This document shows positions 8,382-16,613 of a stretch of DNA of 31,127 nucleotides, one piece after another. The stretch lies in the NCBI GenBank assembly GCA_900550445.1, contig URSF01000027.1, positions 1-31,127 of the forward strand. Direction: 5' to 3'. How positions within the stretch are numbered: the stretch's first letter is position 1; the number at the start of each line of letters is the position of its first letter. The notes under the pieces were generated by a model. That model saw only the letters and a program-made list of their open reading frames with translations. It was not told the DNA's origin and made no database searches. This DNA is from an uncultured Rhodospirillaceae bacterium (GTDB taxonomy: Bacteria > Pseudomonadota > Alphaproteobacteria > CAAGCB01 > CAG-977). Both the position numbers and the translations under genes were made by a program.

Positions 8382-10264
8382 GCCCTGCGCCCAAACGGAC
8401 GATCTGCCGGCGGCGTAATCACCGCCCGAACGACCGCGCCCGCCGACGATCCGCCCGATTTCATGCCGCCGCCGAAACGCGATCCGACGACGTTGATGAC
8501 GGATTTCGCCGTGCTTGTCGCCATTTTCGAGCCGGATTGAGCGGTGTCGGGGGCGACTTCTTTCAGGATTTGGCGCACTTCGGCGGTTTTGCCCGCCGCC
8601 TTGTCCAGCAAGTCGTTGACTTTTTCAATGATCTTTTGCGTATGTTCGGGCAGCTTGTTTAGCACTTCGTTCGCCAGATCCAGAATTTTCGACGCCTGTT
8701 TTTCGCTTTCGGGCAATACGACGCCGGATTTTTCCAAATCTTCAATTGCGGCTTCGGAAGCGGTCGCCAAACGCAAAATCCACAAATTGCCGCCTTTCCA
8801 GTTGCTCAGCTTTTCAAGCGTTTTGGCGGCGGCGATGTCGAATTCGGAATCGGATACGGCGTAGCGGTTGGTCGCATAGTCGCCGAACGTGAAACCCACG
8901 CCGTTTGTGATTTTGTATTCCGTCACCGCGTCGCGCGAAGCGTTGCTCATGTCCAGTTTCAGCGTTGCGTTTTGCGCCGTCGCATTGACGATCGCGGACG
9001 TTTTCGCCGCGTCGGTCAAAATCGCCGAAATCGTTCCGCCGGAAATCAGATCAGCCGTCAGCATACCCGTTCCGATGTCCAGCGTTTTGCCGTCGGCGAT
9101 GGTGATGTTTTTCAATGTCGCTTTGTTGTTCAAGTTGGACAGCGCATAGTTGTCTTTGAATATCAAATCAACATTCGACCCCGACAAATCGCCGTTCAGA
9201 CGAGCCGTTTCTTTGCCGAAAACAATCGTTCCTCCCGTTGCGGCAATGTTCGCCGTCAGCGCGCCGTTCAAGTTGATTTCGCCGCCCGTAAAGTCCGCCG
9301 CGGCGATGCCCTTTGCGTTTTCAAATCTGTTGTTTCCGTTGACATTGATGATTGCCGCGTCGGAAATGCGAATTGTGCCGTCGGACGAATGATTTACAAT
9401 CGACGCCGTGTCGTTGAGAGTAACCGTTCCGCCGGAGATGTCGATTTCACCCGTTGTTTTGGACAGTTCATTCGGACGGGAATCTTTCAGATAGTTGAAA
9501 ACCAGAGTTTTGCCGACTTCGTTGTTGTCGTTATCGGTTCTGATAATTTGAGCGTTTTTATTCAGCGTAATATTTCCACCGCTGATTTTAATGTCTCCGT
9601 GATAGGCGGCGGGAAGGTTTTCCGTGTCATCATCGCCCCATTCTCTCAACAACACAATATAACGGTTTTTCCCCAAAGTGATGTCGCCGCCGGAAATTGA
9701 TAAAGTTCCGGAAGTTTGTTCATCCGCCGCGTCAATCCCCAATCCTTTGCCGAAGTACAGTTCTCTGTTGGCGTCGTTTGTATCGGCAAGTGTGATTCTT
9801 CCGCCGGAAATTGTTGTGTTTACATCGGACATCATCGCCGTATTGATAACGGCGTTTCCCGAAATTGACACCGGACCGCGGTAAAAGCTCAAAGTTTCTT
9901 CATTTTTTGCCGAAACCGTTCCGCCGGAAATGTCGATACCGCCCGTTCCCTGCCAATCCAGCCAATCGCCGACTTTGGATTCAACAATCAGATTCCCGCC
10001 CGTCATTTTCAAAGCGTCGGGAGAAAAGTTGAAAAATTCTTCGTCGTTGTTGTTGACTTTAATCGTGTAACGATTTCTTTTTTCCTCTCCTTCTCCTTTT
10101 TTGGAAATTCGTGTATAAATTGCTGTATCTCCATCGCCGATTACAACATCCGCCTTTGCCGGCATTGCGACGGAAAATGCCGCCAAATTCAGCAAAGCGC
10201 ATTTGATCAGCACCGCGCGATAGCGGCGCGTCAATTCTTTCATCGTTGTTTTCGATTGTTTCAT
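8378..10264 (-). CDS. Autotransporter passenger domain with signal peptide
   Basis: 628 residues. The N-terminus has an extended basic region then a hydrophobic core and AKA-DV cleavage region, typical of type V secretion. Residues about 105-330 contain at least seven short beta-helix-like units built on I-S-G-G-x-(I/V)-(T/N)-L, for example ISGGNITLNKNAQI and ISGGTVTLNDTASI. After residue 500 come an alpha-helical linker (VLNKLPEHTQKIIEKVNDLL) and the pre-barrel helix (MATSTAKSVINVVGSRFGGG) normally just before the barrel. The frame then degenerates into a Pro/Arg tail and stops, because the barrel continues in the -1 frame. AAGGAG lies 8 nt before the ATG. It probably displays a surface adhesin-like beta-helix; the ligand is unknown. 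The leader upstream is highly structured. Confidence 0.85.
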   Translation of the reverse strand: MKQSKTTMKELTRRYRAVLIKCALLNLAAFSVAMPAKADVVIGDGDTAIYTRISKKGEGEEKRNRYTIKVNNNDEEFFNFSPDALKMTGGNLIVESKVGDWLDWQGTGGIDISGGTVSAKNEETLSFYRGPVSISGNAVINTAMMSDVNTTISGGRITLADTNDANRELYFGKGLGIDAADEQTSGTLSISGGDITLGKNRYIVLLREWGDDDTENLPAAYHGDIKISGGNITLNKNAQIIRTDNDNNEVGKTLVFNYLKDSRPNELSKTTGEIDISGGTVTLNDTASIVNHSSDGTIRISDAAIINVNGNNRFENAKGIAAADFTGGEINLNGALTANIAATGGTIVFGKETARLNGDLSGSNVDLIFKDNYALSNLNNKATLKNITIADGKTLDIGTGMLTADLISGGTISAILTDAAKTSAIVNATAQNATLKLDMSNASRDAVTEYKITNGVGFTFGDYATNRYAVSDSEFDIAAAKTLEKLSNWKGGNLWILRLATASEAAIEDLEKSGVVLPESEKQASKILDLANEVLNKLPEHTQKIIEKVNDLLDKAAGKTAEVRQILKEVAPDTAQSGSKMATSTAKSVINVVGSRFGGGMKSGGSSAGAVVRAVITPPADRPFGRRA

Positions 10265-10547
10265 GCTCTAATCTCCTTAAAGTAAACGAAAACCGCCTTA
10301 ATCAGGCGGTCGGGGAGTAGAAAAACCATAATAAGGTAAATGATCCTTTTGACCTTTAAACACCTCCGTTTTTTCAGAGATAATGACGGGGTGTGTTCTG
10401 AACATACGCCAAAAGCTCCCCGACCTTTGAAAAAATCGGGGATATTTTGTCTGTTTCACCATAGGCAAAACAGCTAACGACGCATATCTGCGCCGACCTT
10501 ATTAAAGAGGTTTTCTAGGCCTCCGTGCCTGCTAAGACACAACCGAC
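10265..10547 (-). ncRNA. Structured 5' leader or small RNA, undescribed type
   Basis: Gap between autotransporter and purB; no protein gene is supported. From a likely start near 10541, the minus-strand RNA has a series of hairpins: GGCGCA-GATA-TGCGTC (about 10475-10490), CTGTTT/AAACAG (about 10449-10471), CCCCGA/TCGGGG (10436-10441 with 10418-10423), GTATGTT/AACACAC (about 10391-10407) and CCGCCT/AGGCGG (10293-10309). The segment at 10416-10425 can pair either with 10436-10441 or, over 10 perfect base pairs, with 10308-10317, giving two exclusive folds. I recognise no known riboswitch class. It could be a cis-acting leader of the autotransporter or an independent RNA. Confidence 0.45.
10293..10309 (-). 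terminator. Terminator-like hairpin at end of autotransporter leader
   Basis: On the minus strand CCGCCT-GATTA-AGGCGG is a perfect 6-bp hairpin followed by TTTTCGTTT, ending about 28 nt before the autotransporter ATG. It could be an attenuator. Its left arm shares two bases with the 10-nt element at 10308-10317, which pairs with an upstream copy. Confidence 0.4.
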
Positions 10548-10576
10548 AGGATACACAATAACGGCGATATGTTCAA
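10548..10576 (-). promoter_or_regulatory. Promoter for autotransporter leader
   Basis: On the minus strand TTGAAC (10576-10571), a 17-nt spacer and TATCCT (10553-10548). Each box matches four of six consensus positions. Transcription would start near 10541, about 275 nt before the autotransporter ATG and just after the purB terminator. Confidence 0.45.
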
Positions 10577-10587
10577 TCAAAGAATAA

Positions 10588-10615
10588 AAAAAGCTCGGGG
10601 AAACCGAGCCTTTTT
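10588..10615 (-). terminator. Terminator after purB
   Basis: Stem GCTCGG/CCGAGC (10593-10598 with 10604-10609), loop of five, with T runs on either side depending on strand. It lies just past the purB stop on the minus strand. Confidence 0.85.
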
Positions 10616-10619
10616 ACCG

Positions 10620-11912
10620 TTATCCGAATACTTTTTTGAAAATGAAATCGATTTGCGCGGTGTAAAAGTTTAAATCGAACAAAGCTTCCAGCTGTTCCTT
10701 TGTGATGACGTTCATCACGTCCGAATCGGCTTCCAGCAGATCTTTGAACGTTCCTTCGCCGGCCCAGACTTTCATCGCGTTGCGTTGCGTCAGTTTGTAA
10801 GCGTCTTCACGTTTCATTCCGGTATCGACCAAAGCCAACATCACGCGTTGAGAAAAGATCAGCCCTTTTAAACGGTTCAGGTTTGCCAACATATTTTCGG
10901 GATAAATCAACAACTTTTCAATGATGCCGGCTAATCTGTTTAAACAAAAGTCCAAACCGATCATCGCATCGGGCGCAATAATTCTTTCGTTGGAAGAATG
11001 CGAGATGTCGCGTTCATGCCATAAGGCAACATTTTCCATGGCGGGAATAGCATAAGAACGTAATAATCTGGCCAATCCGGTCAGATTTTCGGACAAGACG
11101 GGATTGCGTTTGTGCGGCATGGCGGAAGACCCTTTTTGTCCGGCAGAGAAATATTCTTCGGCTTCACGGACTTCGGTTCGTTGCAAATGACGTATTTCAA
11201 TGGCTAAGCGTTCAATGGAGGAAGCGATAATGCCGACAGTCGTGAACAAAACGGCATAACGATCGCGAGGAATAACTTGCGTTGAAACGGGTTCCGGCGT
11301 TAAACCCAGTTTTTCGGCAACATATTGTTCGACACGCGGATCAATCGTGGCAAAAGTGCCGACGGCACCGGAAATGGCGCAGGTGGAAACTTCTTTGCGC
11401 GCGGCGATCAATCTTTCCTTATTGCGTTCAAATTCCGCATAGAATCCCAGCATTTTCAATCCGAACGTCGTCGGTTCGGCGTGAATGCCGTGACTGCGTC
11501 CGATGCATAAAGTGTATTTATGTTCTTCGGCACGCTTTTTTAAGGCGGCTAAAAGCCGATCCATGTCTTTTAATAAAATATCAACCGATTGCGTCAACCG
11601 CATATTAAAAGACGTATCCAAAACATCCGAAGACGTCATCCCCTGATGCATGAAACGGGCGCTTTCCCCGACGTTTTCTCCGACATTCGTCAGAAAAGCG
11701 ATCACGTCGTGTTTGACTTCGGCTTCGATTTCATCAATGCGTTTTTGATCAAACCGGCCTTTGGTCCGGATATCATCAACGGCGGACTGCGGAATTTTGC
11801 CCAGTTTCGCCAGCGCTTCACAGGCGCATGCTTCGATTTCAAACCAGGTTTTGAATTTGTTTTCATCAGACCAGACGGCACTCATTTCGGGACGGCTGTA
11901 ACGCGGTATCAT
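10620..11912 (-). CDS. purB: Adenylosuccinate lyase
   Basis: 430 residues from ATG 11912. It catalyses two steps of purine synthesis: SAICAR to AICAR plus fumarate, and adenylosuccinate to AMP plus fumarate. The N-terminus MIPRYSRPEMSAVWSDENK is typical of PurB and is preceded by AAAGGA at a good distance. The open frame runs 27 codons further, but that stretch is hydrophobic, unlike the family, and is rejected. Family signatures: RSHGIHAEPTTFG, the superfamily loop GSSAMPHKRNP with its catalytic Ser, and RDISHSSNERIIAPDA. Length is normal and no residue appears missing. It is transcribed divergently from the small gene at 11984. Confidence 0.97.
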   Translation of the reverse strand: MIPRYSRPEMSAVWSDENKFKTWFEIEACACEALAKLGKIPQSAVDDIRTKGRFDQKRIDEIEAEVKHDVIAFLTNVGENVGESARFMHQGMTSSDVLDTSFNMRLTQSVDILLKDMDRLLAALKKRAEEHKYTLCIGRSHGIHAEPTTFGLKMLGFYAEFERNKERLIAARKEVSTCAISGAVGTFATIDPRVEQYVAEKLGLTPEPVSTQVIPRDRYAVLFTTVGIIASSIERLAIEIRHLQRTEVREAEEYFSAGQKGSSAMPHKRNPVLSENLTGLARLLRSYAIPAMENVALWHERDISHSSNERIIAPDAMIGLDFCLNRLAGIIEKLLIYPENMLANLNRLKGLIFSQRVMLALVDTGMKREDAYKLTQRNAMKVWAGEGTFKDLLEADSDVMNVITKEQLEALFDLNFYTAQIDFIFKKVFG

Positions 11913-11983
11913 TGCTTTTTCCTTTGTTGCAGAAAAATAATAAATATGTTTACATATCAGTAATATGAACAAAGGAGAAAAAA

Positions 11984-12301
11984 ATGCAAACACAAACCGT
12001 CATTCGCGCGCAGGATTATTTGCCGGAAAAACCGGAATTGGCCGAAGGAACCAATGACGAGCTGGTTTCCGAAACCGACGGATTGACCGTTCGCTTGTTC
12101 GGCGCCGCTCCGGATTATTCCAAAAAGGAATTTGAAGATTTGTGGCAACTGGTTTTTAATGCGGACGAAAAGGAAATGATTGATTTCTGTCGTGAAAAAG
12201 GCGTTGACGTTATCGGCGACGACGGTTTTCCCGTATCAGGCTGGCGCGATGTGGCCGTTATGCTCAAAGCAATTGAATCCGGCGTTGTTTCTTTGGCTTG
12301 A
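11984..12301 (+). CDS. Small protein of unknown function
   Basis: 105 residues, acidic and soluble, with no signal peptide or membrane segment; I do not recognise the family. The first half is polar with a short strand (LTVRLFGAAPDYS). The second half reads as helix-rich (KEFEDLWQLVFNADEKEMIDFCREKGVDVI) and ends in a helix (WRDVAVMLKAIESG). There is a strong ribosome site, AAAGGAG, 7 nt before the ATG. It is followed after 3 nt by a lipoprotein gene, so the two are probably one transcript. The normal start signal and codon use support a real gene. Confidence 0.7.
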   Translation: MQTQTVIRAQDYLPEKPELAEGTNDELVSETDGLTVRLFGAAPDYSKKEFEDLWQLVFNADEKEMIDFCREKGVDVIGDDGFPVSGWRDVAVMLKAIESGVVSLA

Positions 12302-12304
12302 ACA

Positions 12305-13219
12305 ATGAAAAAACTTCTGCTGTCTGCTTTTTTCTTTATCGCCGGTTGTCAGCTGCCGATTGAAGATAAAATTCCCATGTCCGTCGATTCTTATTTAAGC
12401 CGGACGCCGCCCGTTAAAACGGCCGTAATCCATCTGATGAACGAAGACGTTTCCAAAGACGATATCGAATATCAGCAATTCTTAGCCAAATTGAAACCGG
12501 TTCTGGAATCAAAAGGATATCGTTTAACGTCGCCCGCCGCCGTGATTTTAAGGTTGAAATTCGGTGTTAAAAAAGATGGCAGCACAAGTGTCAGAAGCAG
12601 TATCGGCACGGCAGAAACCGCTCACCCGATTGACGAGCCGGAAATTTTGCCGACAACAATGTACGATCGTCACCCCATTTATGAAAAATTCATTTCGCTG
12701 ACGGCGGTTCAGGCCGGAAAAGAAGACCGGCAGTTTTGGAAAGTGACCGTTTCCAAAAAAGACTACGCGCCGGATTTCAGATCGGCGGAAGAAAAATTGT
12801 TATACCTGCTGTCGCATTTTATTGAAAAAGATTCCGGCCGTATGGTTTCGGCGGAACTGTCGGATACGGAATTTTATCAGCGTTATGTTTTGAAATATTC
12901 CCCGGCGGAATCTTCGGCATTTTTCGTTACGGAACCCGAAGTGCGCCGGCAGTATTTAAGACAGCTGCAAATCCGGATCAACGCTCATGCCGCCGATTTC
13001 AGAAAATGCGGGTTGACCGAAATGCGCGAAGTTTCTTTTATGGTTTCCCCGTTCGGGACGCTGCCGTCTTTCGGCTTTAAAGAAACGTTTGACATTTTGG
13101 GAATGCCCGTCGGAGAAAAGGTGCGTTCCTGCATTGCCAAATATTTTGAACCGTTGCTGGAACCGCCGCATGATATTGATACGACACAGCCGCTAACGGT
13201 TCAGATACCGATCAGATAA
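12305..13219 (+). CDS. Lipoprotein of unknown function
   Basis: 304 residues. The signal peptide MKKLLLSAFFFIAGCQLP ends in lipobox IAGC, so it should be lipid-anchored. The N-terminal half (TAVIHLMNEDVSKDD, KPVLESKGYRLTSPAAVILRLKFGV) resembles the alpha/beta pattern of envelope lipoproteins related to DUF4136, with a strand, a helix and a low-complexity linker. The C-terminal part (MREVSFMVSPFGTLPSFGFKE, then SCIAKYFEPLLEPPHD) resembles TonB/AgmX-type C-terminal folds with a CI-x-Y-F helix. Both comparisons are impressions, not assignments. Probably envelope-located; role unknown. It ends in a strong terminator. Confidence 0.75.
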   Translation: MKKLLLSAFFFIAGCQLPIEDKIPMSVDSYLSRTPPVKTAVIHLMNEDVSKDDIEYQQFLAKLKPVLESKGYRLTSPAAVILRLKFGVKKDGSTSVRSSIGTAETAHPIDEPEILPTTMYDRHPIYEKFISLTAVQAGKEDRQFWKVTVSKKDYAPDFRSAEEKLLYLLSHFIEKDSGRMVSAELSDTEFYQRYVLKYSPAESSAFFVTEPEVRRQYLRQLQIRINAHAADFRKCGLTEMREVSFMVSPFGTLPSFGFKETFDILGMPVGEKVRSCIAKYFEPLLEPPHDIDTTQPLTVQIPIR

Positions 13220-13222
13220 ACA

Positions 13223-13248
13223 AAGCGGGGACAAAGCCCCGCTTTTTT
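13223..13248 (+). terminator. Terminator between convergent genes
   Basis: Stem AAGCGGGG/CCCCGCTT (13223-13230 with 13237-13244), loop ACAAAG, T run to 13248. It overlaps the stop codon of the opposing DUF1015 gene and probably serves both. Confidence 0.88.
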
Positions 13249-14491
13249 ATATCGGATTGGAAATCAGTCCGTCGGCCAGTTTCGGTTCGAACCACGTTGA
13301 TTTCGGCGGCATAACCTGCCCGCTGTCGGCGACGGCCGTCAATTCGGACATTTGCGTCGGATATAAGGCGAACGCCGCGGCGAAATCTCCGCTGTCAACG
13401 CGGGTTTGCAGCTCTTTTAATCCGCGCATGCCGCCGACAAAATCGATCCGTTTGTCCTTGCGCAGGTCTTTTATTCCCAAAACCGGATCCAAAACCAGAT
13501 CGGACAAAAGACTGACGTCCAGCAGTTTTACGGGATCATTGCCGGCCGGTTTGTTTTTCAGGGTCAGCAAATACCATTGTTTTTCCAAATAAAGCCCGAA
13601 AGTATTTTTTTCCCGCGGTCCGGCAATGCCTTCGACGGCCGAAACGATGAAGTCTTTTTCCAGCGCTTTTAAAAAATCGGCAGGCGTCAGTCCGTTCAGG
13701 TCTTTGACGATACGGTTGTAATCCAGAATTTTCATTTCTTCGATCGGAAAAGCGACGGCCAGAAAAGAATTGTAATCTTCGGCGCCGGTGTGATTCGGGT
13801 TTTGTTCGGCGCGTTTTTTGGCGATGCGGGACGCCGCGGCGGAACGATGATGCCCGTCGGCGATATAAACAACGTCCTGTTTGTCAAAAGCGGACGTAAT
13901 TGTCCGAATATCTTCGTCGTCGTCAATAACCCAAACGGCGTGTCGGACGTCGTTATCGGCCGTGACTTCATACGCCGGCGGCCGCTTTGTCGTTTTTTTG
14001 ATGACGGCGTCCGCGGCGGGGATCTGGTGATAAGCCAGTAATACCGGCCCTGTCTGCGCGCTCAAGGCGTCAATCTGGCGCACACGGTCGTCTTCTTTGT
14101 CAATCCGCGTAAATTCATGACGGCGGATTCTGTTTTTGTCATATTCGGCGACGCTGGCGGCAACGGCCAATCCTGTTTGCACATGATCGCCCATGATGGC
14201 GCGGTAAACATAATAACAGGGTTTTTCGTCCTGTTTCAGAACGCCGTTGTTGAGCAGAAAAACGTAATTTTGCGCCGATTTTATATATACGGACGGATCA
14301 TAAGGGTTTGTATTTTCCGGCAGATCGATTTCCGCTTTGGAAATATGCAGGAAAGAATACGGTTTTCCGCTTGCTTTTACCCGCGCTTCTTTTGTATCAA
14401 GAACATCATAAGGCGGCGCTGCGACTTCGGCGGCAAATTCGGGCGTCGGACGGACGGCTTTAAAAGGACGAAATAAAGGAATGGTACTCAC
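13247..14491 (-). CDS. DUF1015 family protein
   Basis: 414 residues from a GTG at 14491, preceded by AGGAG at 6 nt. The frame is open 54 codons further, but the family begins near MSTIPLFRPFKAVRP, so the longer form is rejected. Signatures: the start APPYDVLD, the RRHEFTRIDKEDDR block, ADGHHRSAAASRIA (a His-His motif) and the C-terminal GIKDLRKDKRIDFVGG segment. DUF1015 (COG4198) is widespread and often near serine-biosynthesis genes; its activity is unknown to me. Cytoplasmic. The start is divergent from miaA, 64 nt away with the miaA start chosen here. Confidence 0.88.
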   Translation of the reverse strand: MSTIPLFRPFKAVRPTPEFAAEVAAPPYDVLDTKEARVKASGKPYSFLHISKAEIDLPENTNPYDPSVYIKSAQNYVFLLNNGVLKQDEKPCYYVYRAIMGDHVQTGLAVAASVAEYDKNRIRRHEFTRIDKEDDRVRQIDALSAQTGPVLLAYHQIPAADAVIKKTTKRPPAYEVTADNDVRHAVWVIDDDEDIRTITSAFDKQDVVYIADGHHRSAAASRIAKKRAEQNPNHTGAEDYNSFLAVAFPIEEMKILDYNRIVKDLNGLTPADFLKALEKDFIVSAVEGIAGPREKNTFGLYLEKQWYLLTLKNKPAGNDPVKLLDVSLLSDLVLDPVLGIKDLRKDKRIDFVGGMRGLKELQTRVDSGDFAAAFALYPTQMSELTAVADSGQVMPPKSTWFEPKLADGLISNPI

Positions 14492-14555
14492 GGCGGACTC
14501 CTCTTGTAAAAACGAAGAACAATTTCTTTGTAACCCAAAACAGGGTAAAAACAAA

Positions 14556-15449
14556 GTGATTGTTGTCGCAGGTCCGACGGCTTCGGGCAAGTCCGGGCTG
14601 GCGCTTGATTTGGCGCGGCGGCTGGGCGGCAGGATTATAAACGCCGACAGCATGCAGGTTTACCGTGATGTTCCGACGCTGACGGCGCGTCCTTCGCCGG
14701 CCGAGGAAAAAACAGCGGAACACCGGCTGTACGGTTTTTTGGAACCCGAAGAAAACTGTTCCGTTTTTAAATGGGTGCGGCTGGCGGCGCGGGAGATAGC
14801 AGAAGCTTGGGAAAAAGGCAGGGTTCCGATTGTTGTCGGCGGCACGGGATTTTATTTGCAGACTTTGATAAAAGGAATTTCTCCGGTTCCGCAGGCCGAT
14901 GAAACCGTGCGCGGCCGGGTCCGCCGGGAGTTTGAGGAATCGGGCTATGACCGGTTTTTGGCGGACTTTCGGAAAAAAGATCCTTCTTTTCCTTTTACGG
15001 ATCCGCAGCGTATTTTACGCGCGGCCGAAGTGCTGGCGCAAACGGGAAAATCCGTTACTTACTGGCAGTCTTTGCCGTTTAAAAAGGAAATCGACGCTGA
15101 TTTTTTATGTTTTTTGACACAGCTGCCGCGTGAAGAGTTGTATCGACGCTGCGACGAACGTTTTCAGCAGATGATGCACGGCCCGGCCGTCGAGGAAGTC
15201 CGTATCCTGCTTGCCAAGAAACCGCCGGCGGACAGCCTTGTGTTAAAAGCGCTCGGCGTTTCGGAAATCAAAGCTTTTTTAAACGGCGAAATGACGCGGG
15301 ATCAGGCTGTCGATCACGCCTGCCGCATGACCAGAAATTACGCTAAACGGCAGATGACCTGGTTCAGACACCGCTTTGCGCCGGATTACATCGTCAATGA
15401 CGTAAAAAGTCGGGGTATATTAACCAAGGCTTTACACTTCTTGGAGTAA
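14556..15449 (+). CDS. miaA: tRNA dimethylallyltransferase
   Basis: 297 residues from GTG 14556; an AGGG lies about 10 nt upstream. It transfers a dimethylallyl group to A37 of tRNAs reading UNN codons. P-loop GPTASGKS near the N-terminus, DSMQVYRD for substrate binding, VVGGTGFYLQTLIKG, the DPQRILRAAEVL helix and the C-terminal KRQMTWFRHR. An ATG at 14481 gives 25 extra residues, but it would overlap the divergent DUF1015 start by 11 bp and leave the P-loop unusually far in; I favour the shorter protein. No terminator is evident between miaA and mreB. The gap 15450-15540 carries a promoter. Confidence 0.93.
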   Translation: MIVVAGPTASGKSGLALDLARRLGGRIINADSMQVYRDVPTLTARPSPAEEKTAEHRLYGFLEPEENCSVFKWVRLAAREIAEAWEKGRVPIVVGGTGFYLQTLIKGISPVPQADETVRGRVRREFEESGYDRFLADFRKKDPSFPFTDPQRILRAAEVLAQTGKSVTYWQSLPFKKEIDADFLCFLTQLPREELYRRCDERFQQMMHGPAVEEVRILLAKKPPADSLVLKALGVSEIKAFLNGEMTRDQAVDHACRMTRNYAKRQMTWFRHRFAPDYIVNDVKSRGILTKALHFLE

Positions 15450-15481
15450 ATTAAACTGAAATCTGCCGTATCTTTGCTTGT

Positions 15482-15510
15482 TTGAAGCCGAAGTGAGGTA
15501 TATAGATATT
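15482..15510 (+). promoter_or_regulatory. Promoter for the mreB operon
   Basis: TTGAAG (15482-15487), 17-nt spacer, GATATT (15505-15510). An alternative -10, TATATA, overlaps at 15499. A strong AAGGGGG ribosome site follows 5 nt before the mreB ATG. Confidence 0.4.
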
Positions 15511-15540
15511 CATAAGTTTAATTTTTTTTAAGGGGGCGCA

Positions 15541-16581
15541 ATGCTTTCAAAGCTGACCGGCTGGCTGTCCGCAGATATGGCCATAGACCTTGGAACCGCA
15601 AATACTTTAGTATATGTCAAGGGACGCGGTATTGTTTTAAACGAACCGTCTGTTGTCGCGATTGCCGAATCAAAAGGCAAAAAACACGTTCTGGCCGTCG
15701 GTGACGAAGCCAAACAGATGCTGGGCCGGACGCCGGGTTCCATTCGGGCGGTGCGTCCTTTGCGCGACGGCGTGATCGCGGATTTTGAAGTCGCCGAAGA
15801 AATGATCAAGCACTTTATTTACAAAGCGCACAACCGCCGTAATTTCGTTTCCCCGATGATTATTATCTGCGTTCCGTCCGGTTCGACGGCGGTGGAACAG
15901 CGCGCCATTCAGGAATCTGCCGAAGCGGCCGGCGCGCGCAAGGTGTTTTTAATTCAAGAACCGATGGCGGCGGCGATCGGCGCCGGTCTGCCGGTTACGG
16001 AACCGACGGGGTCGATGGTTGTCGATATCGGCGGCGGTACGACCGAAGTCGCCGTTTTGGCTTTGGGCGACATTGTTTTCGCCCGTTCCGTCCGCGTCGG
16101 CGGCGATAAAATGGACGAAGCGATTATTTCTTATATCCGCCGCAATCATAACCTGCTGGTCGGGGAAGGTTCCGCCGAAAGAATTAAAAAAGCGATCGGA
16201 TCGGCCTGTCCGCCGGAACAGGGCGAAGGCCGCACAATGGAAATCAAGGGCCGTGATTTAATGAACGGCGTGCCGAAAGAATTAACGATTTCGGAACGTC
16301 AAATCGCCGAAAGTCTGGCCGAACCCGTCAGCCAGATTGTCGAAGCCGTTAAAGTCGCTTTGGAACATACGGCGCCCGAACTGGCTGCCGATATTGTCGA
16401 CAAAGGCATTGTTTTAACGGGCGGCGGCGCGCTTTTGACAAATTTAGACCGCGTATTGCGTAAATCGACGGGACTGCCCGTTTCGATCGCCGAAGATCCC
16501 CTGACATGCGTTGCCATGGGAACCGGCCGCGCGTTGGAAGAAATTAAAAAACTGCGTAATATTCTTTCGACAATGTACTAA
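15541..16581 (+). CDS. mreB: Rod-shape determining actin-like protein MreB
   Basis: 346 residues, standard length. MreB polymerises on the inner face of the membrane and guides lateral cell-wall synthesis. Visible nucleotide-binding features are IDLGTANTLVYV (phosphate 1), VDIGGGTTEVAVL (phosphate 2) and KGIVLTGGGALL (adenosine region). ATG with AAGGGGG 5 nt upstream. It heads mreB-mreC-mreD-mrdA-rodA; the gap to mreC is 32 nt, after which all junctions overlap. The gene appears intact. Confidence 0.98.
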   Translation: MLSKLTGWLSADMAIDLGTANTLVYVKGRGIVLNEPSVVAIAESKGKKHVLAVGDEAKQMLGRTPGSIRAVRPLRDGVIADFEVAEEMIKHFIYKAHNRRNFVSPMIIICVPSGSTAVEQRAIQESAEAAGARKVFLIQEPMAAAIGAGLPVTEPTGSMVVDIGGGTTEVAVLALGDIVFARSVRVGGDKMDEAIISYIRRNHNLLVGEGSAERIKKAIGSACPPEQGEGRTMEIKGRDLMNGVPKELTISERQIAESLAEPVSQIVEAVKVALEHTAPELAADIVDKGIVLTGGGALLTNLDRVLRKSTGLPVSIAEDPLTCVAMGTGRALEEIKKLRNILSTMY

Positions 16582-16613
16582 GCCTTTTCCCTTTTTAAGA
16601 GAGGGTAATTCAT

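Noticed and set aside
8972..9700. Long plus-strand open frame of 242 codons inside the autotransporter.
   Set aside because: It is antisense to a clear coding sequence, has an Arg/Val-rich composition, and lacks a ribosome site. It is a by-product of the biased codon use.
9400..9990. Recurring short motifs in the autotransporter that could suggest a CRISPR-like array.
   Set aside because: They are coding repeats (I-S-G-G units) of variable spacing and sequence, not fixed repeats with spacers.
10293..10425. Plus-strand GGGGAGTAG within a closed stem, reminiscent of the yybP-ykoY (manganese) riboswitch.
   Set aside because: Only the short 5' motif matches. The characteristic second loop motif is not found and no gene follows in that direction.
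11913..11993. Longer purB start at 11993.
   Set aside because: It adds a hydrophobic tail foreign to the family and overlaps the divergent gene at 11984; the ATG at 11912 has a good ribosome site.
14492..14653. Longer DUF1015 start at 14653.
   Set aside because: The extra 54 residues are antisense to miaA and unlike the family; GTG 14491 has AGGAG at correct spacing.
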